Below are positions 49,613 to 58,200 of a stretch of 64,000 nucleotides of DNA, in pieces. The position numbers and the translations under genes are program-made. The notes under the pieces are model-generated. The model did no database searches. It worked only from the letters and a program-made list of their open reading frames with translations, and had not been told where the DNA came from. Origin of the DNA: QWHO01 sp021404945. Its GTDB lineage: Bacteria; Vulcanimicrobiota; Xenobia; Xenobiales; QWHO01. The first letter of the stretch is position 1, and every line of letters starts with the position of its first letter. Location of the stretch: the NCBI GenBank assembly GCA_963169765.1, contig CAUJEN010000027.1, forward strand, positions 67,869-131,868. The letters run 5' to 3'.

Positions 49613-51849
49613 CCTGGATCTGATTGGAATAGGTGGAATACGCCGCATTCCGCCTTGCTCGGACTCGGAAGTAATAGGTCTGCCCCGAGAGCAGGCCGGT
49701 TCGAAGCAGCGAGGTCGTGTTGGGATTCAGCGCCTGAGCTACCCACGTGCCTCCAGTGCCCTGCCGACGCTCGACATAGAAGTATGTCTCATCGGTAGAG
49801 TTGTCCACCCAGTTGAGCTGAACCGAGGTGGAGCTGGCGGCGCTTCCGGTCAATCCGCTGGGTGGTGCCGGGGCGGTCTTGATCCCCCCGACCAGATACA
49901 CGTAAGCAGACTTGTATGAGCCCGCCCGAGCGTGCACCCGGACATAAATGATTGTGCTGGCGGGCAGGCTCCCAAAAGTGTGCGTCGTCACATTCGACCC
50001 TAGTTGCACCCCGCTCCATGAGCCGCCGGCCCCGACCCGGCGCTCGACGAAATAGGCCGTTTCGTTACTGGAGTTGTCCTGCCAGTTCACCCGGATCTGA
50101 GACTGGTCCAGGGCCACCCCGGTTACGTTCGAGGGTGCTGCCGGCAGGGTCCTGGGGTAAATCATGCTCGAGTAGGGAGAGAACTCGGTCCCCACCTTCG
50201 TCTCCACCCTGTAGACGTAGGCCGTTCCCTCAACCAGGCCCGTGTCGACGAACTGGAGGATGTTCGGTCCCACATCGAAGCTCGTCCACGTGGAAGAGGT
50301 GTGTGGCCGACGCCAGACCCTGAATCCATCCTCTCCAAACATCGGATCGCTCCACTGAATCCGAATGGACGATGTGCTCAAGGTTGTGGAGGTCAAATTG
50401 GTGGGGGCCAGCGGCGAGTACGCGCTCACATGGGTCCGGTAACTCGAAATGGTATCCACCATCTCATTGAGCCGCCTGTGCTCGTCGGGCCGGTCGTCGC
50501 CGCTCAAGCTGGTGTCCGTCAAAGTGACCAATCCCACACCGGGCACGTTGACCTGCAAGGCCGGGTTGGAGAAGTATTGCAGCACCAGGTCCCAGTCATT
50601 CGGGTCGGGGTAGGCCATGATGGTGGCGAACTGGTTGGTCACGCGATAGCCGCGGGCGTAGCGTGGAATCGGAGAGGCCGGATAGCCGCCATTGGTGGCA
50701 AAGTCATGGGCCAGACCCTGGTTGTGCCCGATCTCGTGGCTCATGGTGATCTCGGTCACCTCGTCCGGATTGGCCATCACCGCAAATCCATAGATGTTGT
50801 AGGCGGTGTTCGGCTCGGGAGTCAGGAAGCCGACGCCCCCCACCCCGGCCTCAAAGGCTTCGCAGCGCAACATGACCAGGTCGGCCCCGTAGGTATTGCG
50901 CAGGGTGTGCGCGTTGTCCAGGTAAGGGCCACCCGTGCGCCAGTCAAGGCCTCCCGTGGTGGTGGGCAGCGTGCCCGGGGAACCCGAATTTCCGGTGGCT
51001 TCGCCCGAGGAGCAGAGGCGATACAGATCGGCGTGGGCGTTCCCCGACTCGGTGTAGGTCACTTCCGCCACGTGCACCGTGCGCAGGGCAATATTGACCT
51101 GGCTGTTCTGATAGGCGGTGTTGGCCCAGGCCACGTCGTTGTCGATCAGAGCGGTCATCTGGGTCAGCTGGTTGGCGTTGCTCTGGCCCGGGAAGTAGTA
51201 CTCGGCCAGGTCGTCGGTGTAAAGCTGCAGCACGTCGATGATATAACCCTCACTGGTAAGGGCCTGGATGTCCTCGGCCTGCACCCCTTCAGCCAGGCGG
51301 GCCTGCTCGGCCGGCTCAGGCAGAACTGCCACCGGGGCATCCCCGCAACACGGACCGCCAACGGCCAGTTGCTGCACCACCACCAGACCTTCCCCCGCCG
51401 AGCGCAGTCGGTAGGTGGCGCCCGGGGCGGTGAGCAGGCCCACGAAGAGATCGCCCCGGGCGGTGAAGGTGGCCTGCACCGTGCCGTCGCCCGAAGCCCC
51501 GCTCCAGGAAAGATTGTCCGAGACGGATTTCTGGACCAGCACCCGGTTCAGGTCGAAGACGGCGTCCTCAAAAAGCTCGACGCGCACTTCCTGCAACTCG
51601 TCCACCCACAGATCGCCCTGAGCGATCAGGTCCGGATTGAGGCGCAGGGTGCGCGACCGGATGACCTCCTGGCCGGAGAGACGGTTGCTCGTCGCGTTCT
51701 GAGCGCCCTGCGCGTCCACCAGCAGCCGCGTCCGGGTCTCCTCGACCGGCGCGGCCGGGACGCCTCCCTCCGTGGGTCTCGCCGCTACAAGCGTAGAGCA
51801 GGAGCAAGGCCAAGAGCGCCAGGGGCCGGCGCAAGACACGAGTTATCAA
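49599..51849 (-). CDS. Secreted metzincin-type metallopeptidase with three fibronectin-III domains; signal peptide out of frame
   Basis: The body (about 746 residues from 51839) has the metzincin zinc site HEIGHNQGLAHD and a later MAYPDPN turn. Three FN3-like domains form the C-terminus (APTNLTSTTLSTSSIRIQW, APSNVTGVALDQSQIRVNW, APPSGLTGSAASSTSVQLNW). In another frame, TTG 51849 with GGGAGG upstream encodes a lipoprotein signal, LALLALLLLYACSG. Removing one G from the GGAGGGAGG run at 51763-51771 joins it in frame to GVPAAPVEETRTRLLV. So the gene carries a one-base insertion: a sequencing or assembly error, a mutation, or a phase-variable switch. Confidence 0.8.
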
Positions 51850-51919
51850 CTCACCCTCCCGGTCGGTGCCATCTACCCGACATGGTAGCAAAAAATAACT
51901 GGCCCGACCGGGAAGATCA

Positions 51920-51949
51920 AAAAGGGGCGCTCCGAAGAGCGCCCCTTTT
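51920..51949 (-). terminator. Strong Rho-independent terminator of the subtilase gene
   Basis: GGGGCGCTC pairs perfectly with GAGCGCCCC; on the minus strand the loop is TTCG and the stem is followed by TTTTTGATC. Flanking A/T bases extend the stem on both sides, so it may also work on the plus strand. It lies 14 bases past the subtilase stop. Confidence 0.9.
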
Positions 51950-51963
51950 GGTAGCGAGTTCGA

Positions 51964-54090
51964 TCAGCACTCGCGCGGGTCGCCGGCCACCTTCACGTCG
52001 TCCACGTAGACGCCGTCCTTCTGCAGGCTGCCGTCCGAGCTGAGACGGAAGCGGACCTGGATGGTCTTCCCCTCGTGGGCCGACATGTCGTGCTCGTAGT
52101 TCTTCCAGTCTTCAGTGCCGTCGTAGGAAGCGAGCTCGCTCCAGGTCTGGCCGCCGTCCTCGGTCATCTCGACGTGCACCTGGTCGTAACCGGCCTCGGT
52201 GTCGAGCTTCATGTTGTAGGACAGGCGAGGATTCTTGACGGTCGACAGGTCCAGCGCCCTGGAAGTGAGCGAGGTGCTGGCGTTGGCACCGTAGGACCCT
52301 TCGGGTGAGTCGGTATAGACCATCCCTCGTCCTTCCATGGCCACCTTGCCCCAGCCGGCGTCGGGAGCCCAGTTCTCGCTCTCTTGCTCCATGTCGTCGG
52401 CGAAGGCGAAAGCGGCTGCTTTGGCCCGGGCGGCAGCGGTCACCATGGTCGAGGTGTTGCCCATGTTGTCGGCCACCTTGACGGCAAAGAAGTAGGTCTT
52501 GGGGTCTGCGCTGGTGGGAACCGGCAGCGTCAGCATCTCAGGGGATCCAGCCGCGCCCGGGGCGGACAGTCCGCTCATCGGGATGGCCTGATCCCAGCTC
52601 ACGCCCTGGTCGCCGTTCTCGGTGATGGGCTTGTCGGAGACGCGCACCTGGTAGCTGGCGGCCTGGCCGGTGTGGCCGTCGTCACCCGTGGCGGTGAAGC
52701 CGAGGGTGATCGAGGTCGCGCCCAGTGCGGCCACGTGCAGGTCGGCCGGAGCGGCCGGCGGAGTCTCGTCGGTCTCCATGGTGTTGATGGCCGAAACGCG
52801 GCCCCCGGAAACCATCTTGCCCTCGTAGGCCGGACCCTTGACAGCGGTGTTGATGAGGCGCGACTTGATCTGCTCGTTGGTCAGCTCGGGGTTATTCGAG
52901 AGCATCAGGCCCACCACGCCGGAGACGTGGGGCGTGGCCATCGAGGTGCCGCTCAGGCTGCCGAACTGGCCGTTGGGCAGGGTGGAGTAGATGTCCACTC
53001 CGGGCGCGGCCACATCCACCGACACTGCCCCGTAGTTGGAGAAGCGCGCCAGTTTGTCAGTGCGATCGTGGGCCGCCACGCTGACGATGTTGTCCAGGTC
53101 GAAGCCGCTGGGGAAGTGAGGGCGCTGATCGGCGTTCTGGCCGCTGTTTCCGGCCGCGCAGATGTGCAGGGCGGGATTGGAGCGGAAGGCGTCCTTGAGC
53201 GCTTCCGAGCCGCCGCCGCCGCCCCACGAGTTGGAGGTGACGCGGGCGCCGATGCGACCGGAGTAGATGACGGCTTCGATGGCATCGGCGTAGGTTCCGC
53301 CGCCGCCGCCGTCGAGGAACTTCACGCCGGCCATGGTGGCGTTCCAGTTGACGCCGACGACGCCCTCGCCGTTGTCGCCCTTGGCGCCGATGGTGCCGGC
53401 GCAGTGGGTACCGTGGCGGTTGTCGTCGAGCGGATCGCCGCCGCCATTGATCATGTTGGCGCCGTGCACGTCGTCGACGTAACCGTTGCCGTCGTTATCG
53501 ATACCATCGCCGGGGATCTCGCCCGGATTGGTCCAGACGTTGGCAGCCAGGTCAGGATGATTGTAGTCGATACCGGTATCGATGATGGCGATCAGCGGGC
53601 CCTGGCCGTTGGGAGCGCCGGTGGTGAGGTCCCAGGCGGCCGGGGCGGCCACGTCCACGCCCGGATTGCCGCTGTTCTTCAGGCCCCACAGGCGGCTATC
53701 CAGGTCGTTGGGCTCGGCCTGCACCTGGATCTTGTAGTTGGGCTCGGCGTAAGCCACGCTTTCCTGGCCCGAGAGGCGGGCCACGGCCTGCTCGACGGTC
53801 TCGCCTTCTTGCAGGGCGAACTGGAACAGCTCTCCACCGAAGCTTTTCTGCATCGACTCGGGCACGTCGAAGTGCCGGATGGTGCTCAGACCCATGTCGG
53901 CCGCCAGGCTCTGGGCATCGGCCAGGCCCAGGTCACTCTTGAACTTGACCAGCACCTGTCCGGGCTCGTACTGGGGCTTATCGGCCGGAGCCGCGTCAAA
54001 GCGGTCCTGCGGCTGGGCCGAGGACTGGGCGGCGGCCTGAGGGCGGGCGCTGGAGATCGGGGTGGCCTGGTTGGGGCGAATGGTGTTCAC
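51964..54090 (-). CDS. Subtilisin-family serine peptidase (S8) with propeptide, Fn3-like and jelly-roll domains and a non-Sec leader
   Basis: 708 residues from GTG 54090, chosen because AAGGAG lies 8 bases upstream. Residues 1-40 are a Pro/Ala/Gln/Ser leader containing QDRFDAAP. An I9-like propeptide follows (YEPGQVLVKFKS... to VAYAEPNY). The S8 triad is Asp171 (IIDTGID), His226 (RHGTHCAG) and Ser383 (GTSMATPH). A calcium-site insert GDGIDNDGNGYVDD is present. After the catalytic domain come an Fn3-like domain and one MAM/jelly-roll module like those in the 1477-residue protein. Subtilases of this build are normally secreted by Sec, but no hydrophobic signal is present in any upstream frame I read. 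Confidence 0.9.
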   Translation of the reverse strand: MNTIRPNQATPISSARPQAAAQSSAQPQDRFDAAPADKPQYEPGQVLVKFKSDLGLADAQSLAADMGLSTIRHFDVPESMQKSFGGELFQFALQEGETVEQAVARLSGQESVAYAEPNYKIQVQAEPNDLDSRLWGLKNSGNPGVDVAAPAAWDLTTGAPNGQGPLIAIIDTGIDYNHPDLAANVWTNPGEIPGDGIDNDGNGYVDDVHGANMINGGGDPLDDNRHGTHCAGTIGAKGDNGEGVVGVNWNATMAGVKFLDGGGGGTYADAIEAVIYSGRIGARVTSNSWGGGGGSEALKDAFRSNPALHICAAGNSGQNADQRPHFPSGFDLDNIVSVAAHDRTDKLARFSNYGAVSVDVAAPGVDIYSTLPNGQFGSLSGTSMATPHVSGVVGLMLSNNPELTNEQIKSRLINTAVKGPAYEGKMVSGGRVSAINTMETDETPPAAPADLHVAALGATSITLGFTATGDDGHTGQAASYQVRVSDKPITENGDQGVSWDQAIPMSGLSAPGAAGSPEMLTLPVPTSADPKTYFFAVKVADNMGNTSTMVTAAARAKAAAFAFADDMEQESENWAPDAGWGKVAMEGRGMVYTDSPEGSYGANASTSLTSRALDLSTVKNPRLSYNMKLDTEAGYDQVHVEMTEDGGQTWSELASYDGTEDWKNYEHDMSAHEGKTIQVRFRLSSDGSLQKDGVYVDDVKVAGDPREC

Positions 54091-54316
54091 GTTGGCACTC
54101 CTTCGGTGGTACGAAATGCGGGCGGCGCGTGGCGGTTTTCGAGCGACCACGCGGAGCAGGCAGCGGGCTTCTCACCAGCCCCCGGGTCCCACGGACCCGG
54201 CCTGCGCACCACGCAGGTATCCTAACCAGAACATGGAGTTACACGTTTGACCGAATTGTGAACATGAAGTGCGGCCATTCAGACTTCTTTCAGACGACCG
54301 CATTACGCTTGAGGGC

Positions 54317-54985
54317 ATGAACGTCACCGTGTCCAACCCCGACCGCCTGGGCCGCCCGACCGACCGGGTGCGGGATACAGCCGCCGGGCTGGTGCTCCAC
54401 CCCGAAGAGCAGCGCGACGAGTTGCAGGTGATGGCGGCCGGGGTGGAGGCCCTGGGACCGGTGAGCCGAGCCGAGCTGCTCGAAGGGCTTCGGCAGGCCC
54501 GCACAGACTGGGGAGAGCAGGCTGAGAGCGTGGAGAAGTCTCGCGCTCTGGAGCGGATGCAAGCAGATAGCCGGAAGCTCGAGAGTCTGCCGGGAGAGAG
54601 CTTGTCAGATCTGACCGGGGCGCTGCTCAGCGCCAATGAGGCCCGCCAGGATCGGTTGGGCCTCTTTTGCAAGGTTGGCGTCGGTGTGGCTCTGGGCTCC
54701 TTCCTGCTGACCATGGCAACCGGCCACTGGGTGCCGCTGGCCCTGGGGGTGGCAGCGATCGGAACAGCGGCCAGCGCAGCCGTGAAGCGTTACCAGACCC
54801 CCGAGCGGGACACCTTGAGCCGTCTGGCCACCTACGGCGCCATTGCCCAGCAGAAGGCCGCGGCCACGGCCGAGGTGACCAGCCTGGTGGCCGCCCTGGG
54901 CGAGAAGAGCACGCACGGCATTCGCCAGACCCAGAACGGGGTGCAGGTCGGGGGCGTGGTCCTGCGGCGTCGCGGCTCGGAGTGA
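54317..54985 (+). CDS. Unknown helical protein with a membrane hairpin and C-terminal GG motif
   Basis: 222 residues from ATG 54317 with GAGGG just upstream. The N-terminal 115 residues are charged helices. A hydrophobic hairpin (VGVGVALGSFLLTMATG and PLALGVAAIGTAASAAV) follows, then another charged helix. The protein ends GVQVGGVVLRRRGSE, the same end motif as in the proteins at 6995, 26210 and 32947. The overall plan (helices, hairpin, helix, GG motif) is close to the C-terminal third of the protein at 26210. No signal peptide and no known family. The 277 bases downstream (54986-55262) show no gene. Confidence 0.7.
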   Translation: MNVTVSNPDRLGRPTDRVRDTAAGLVLHPEEQRDELQVMAAGVEALGPVSRAELLEGLRQARTDWGEQAESVEKSRALERMQADSRKLESLPGESLSDLTGALLSANEARQDRLGLFCKVGVGVALGSFLLTMATGHWVPLALGVAAIGTAASAAVKRYQTPERDTLSRLATYGAIAQQKAAATAEVTSLVAALGEKSTHGIRQTQNGVQVGGVVLRRRGSE

Positions 54986-55262
54986 CGGCCGAACCCTGGT
55001 TGGGCGTCGCGCAGCCGGAAAACTGTGTCAAGGGGTCTGGCTGCCCTCCTGGGGCCCTTCGGCCAATCCATCTTCTCAAGCAGACGTGGCTGCCAGTTCC
55101 TGCAGCGCCTTCTACCGCTCTGAAGCGAGCGGTCACCTTGTACGCTCTACCTTCTGCAAGAGCCTGGATGTTTTGGACGAAGCAGTACGCCGCACTCGTG
55201 CCTGGAGGCCCTGACCTACAGGGAGTCAGGCCGCAGGGCGGCGAAGGCTTCACGATTCTCCC

Positions 55263-58200
55263 ATGGGCACACAACTCGAGCGACTGAATCAACTGTTCGA
55301 GTTCCTCGTCAGGGTGCAAGATTTCTGGACGCAGCCGTGGACGCGGCTCGAACAGCTGCCCTGGTCTTCGACCCTGCAGACGAACTCCGAGGGAGCGACC
55401 TGGCGGATCGCTCCTGATGCGCCGCTGTACGCGGCGCTGACCGAGGTTGCCGACCTGATCGAGAAAGAGCCATTCCGGTTGAGACTGGGCCAGGAGTGGC
55501 TGGAGGGACCGGAGGCTGCCTGCCCCCTGCGCTGGCAGAACGTGCGCCTGCGTCGACTGCAGGGCGGGCTGGAGCTGAAGGTCCAGGGCCCGACCCACCT
55601 GCGCCACGATCTCTTGCGCAGCCTCGCCCTGCCGGAGCGACCGGACCCGCCTTATCAGGTCACTCCCCGCAACGTGCTCTATCTCGAGCCGCTGGCGCTC
55701 GATTACTCCGATTTTCTGACCCATCTGCGCAAAGCGCTCCCCGATGCGGACGACCTCCCCGCCGCCCTGGCCTCCTTGACCGGCCCCTCCCCGGCCAAGC
55801 CCGAGCCCCTTTATCGCCAGCCTCTGTGGACGCTCAGCATCAGCCCCGAGCAGGAGGAGATAGCCCATCGCCTGGCCGTGCGACCGTTGGTGCTGGTGGA
55901 GGGAGGGCCAGGCACCGGCAAGAGCCATCTGGTCGCCAATCTGCTCGGTCACTGCCTGGCCATGGGCCTGCGAGTCCTGGTCACGGGCCCCTCCTCTGCC
56001 GCTCTCAGACCGATTCTGAATGCTCTCCCGACCGATCTGCGAGCCCTTTGCGTCGGCCCGGGCCAGGGTCCCGATCTCGAGCTCAGTAAACGTCTCGAGA
56101 AAACCGATCCCAAGGCCCAGCTCAAGCAAGCCGAGGCGCAGAAGAAGAGACGTGAGCAATTGCTTGAAGAGCAAGACAGGCTGGAAGAGCAGCTCCTCGT
56201 GCAAGCCATGCTGGAATACTCTGAGCGCGGTGACGAGCGCGTGAGCGAGCTGGGTCGACGACTGCAACCCGAGCGTGATGAATTGGGTTGGATCCCCGGA
56301 CCGGTCGGGTTGAAGCCCAATCCCCTGAGCCCCGACCAGTTGGCCGAGCTCTACGACAGCAACCGCCTCACTCCGGACGAGGAAGAGAAGCTATCGGGCC
56401 CTCTGCCCGATCGCTCCGAGTTGCTCACCGCGCCCGAGCTGGCTTCCCTCAGCGAGCTCTGGAAAGAAGTGGAGAACTACCCCGATCACAACTACTGGAC
56501 CGGCACTCCCCCCAAGGAATCGCTGGAATACCTCCCCCTGGCAGCCTCGAGGGTCGTTTCCTCGCTCCGCGAGAGCGACCCCTGGTTCCTCGAGTGCGTC
56601 TGGCGGGCGCGCACCAATGAGAAGCATCGCCAGACTTACGCGGTCCTGCAACGCGAGCTCGAGCAGAACCGCAAGGAGCGAAACCGGATCCTCAAGCAGA
56701 TCGGCGAGCGCGATCCGACTCTCCCGTTCTTCGATGACGAGGCTCAGGAAATCTGTCAGGAGCTGCTCGAGCACGTCAATCGCGGCGGGACAGTCACCGG
56801 CATTGCGGCCACCTTCCTCAAGCCTCGCTGGAAGAAGTTCCTCAAGGGGGCGCAGGTCCGGGGGAAATCTCCCACCACCGAGGGCGACTTCCAGGCGCTG
56901 CTCGAGGCCATCTCGCTCAAGCGCCTGAACGAGACCGAAGATCAGCGCTGGGCTCAGGAGATGGTCGTGCTGGGCCTGATGGGCGCCGAGCAACGGAAGC
57001 TGGACCGCATCGATACGCTCAAGCGAGCCCTGAACTGGAATCTCGAGGTCTTCTCCGACTTCGAGCACCAGGCAGCCGGGGCCGGCCTGCTCTGGGAGCG
57101 GGCCATGGAGCTGTCCAGCGAGGAGAGCGGCTCGGGCCGGGTGCTACGGCGTCTGCTCTCCTTCCTCGAGCACGAGCTGGAGCCTCTCCTGGAACGGCGC
57201 AAAGCCTATCTCGACGTCTGCCAGCTGATGAAGCGGGCCGACCAGGAGGCCCGCTATCTGAAGAGTGCCGAGCGGTCCAACCCCAACCCCATCTGGGGAA
57301 CGCTGCGTCAGGCACTGGTCGAGCGCGATGTGCGGGCCTACGAAGAAGCGCTGGAGCAGTTGGCCCGCTGGGAATCGCTATTACCTCTGGCCCGGCGGCG
57401 GCGAGAGTTGCTTGACCTGCTCGAACCGGTGGCGCCGGCCTGGGTGGACGCCATTCGCGAGCGCTCCAAGGTTCACGGTCGCACTCAAGTGCCCGGCAAT
57501 CTGTCGGCTGCCTGGGAGCATCGTCAGGCAACTCAGTGGCTGCGCCAACTTCAAGAGCAACCCGGACCGGAGGGAATCCTCAAGCGGCTCTTCGAGGTGC
57601 GTGAAGAGGTACTGAGCGCCACGCGCGACCTGGTTACCGAGCGAGCCTGGGCCATGCTCAGCATGCGAGCCGGCAAGCGAGAATTGAGCTCGGAAGACTG
57701 CGCTCCGGCCTGGGTCATCCCGCTCGACCAGGTATTGGACAGGTTCTCCCCCGACGAGACCCGCTTCGACCTGCTGGTGGTCGAGCATGCCGGACTTTGC
57801 GACCTGAGAGCCCTGGGTCTGCTGGCGCTGGCCGAGCGAGCCTTGATCCTCGGCGATGCCGAACGGCTCTGTCCCGAGCCGGCCGCCCAGCATGACGAGC
57901 TGGCCCGCCTGGCGGCTCCCTACCTGGCCGAGCATCATCGCGCCCGCCCGACTTCGCTCTTGACCTGGCTCGATCAAGGCGACTCGCTGCGTTTGACCAC
58001 CTCCTTCCGGGCTCGAACCGAGCTCCTGCAACTCCTGCGTCAGCTCGAGAGCTCTGTAGCCCAGGTTCCGGGACGCTCTCCCTCACTCTCCACGCCTTCG
58101 TTCGCGCTGCTGCGCTCGCGGCAGGAGGCCAACGATGTGGCCGCGATAGCCCTGGCCGTGTTGCGCGAGTATCCCGGACAGAGCCTGGCGGTAGCTTGCT

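Noticed and set aside
51568..51891. 107-residue minus-strand ORF as a separate lipoprotein gene
   Set aside because: Only its first 40 residues (the signal peptide) are protein-like. The rest is the metallopeptidase N-terminus read in the wrong frame, so it is treated as the displaced start of that gene.
52384..54225. 613-residue plus-strand open frame
   Set aside because: Antisense to the subtilase, whose catalytic triad is complete.
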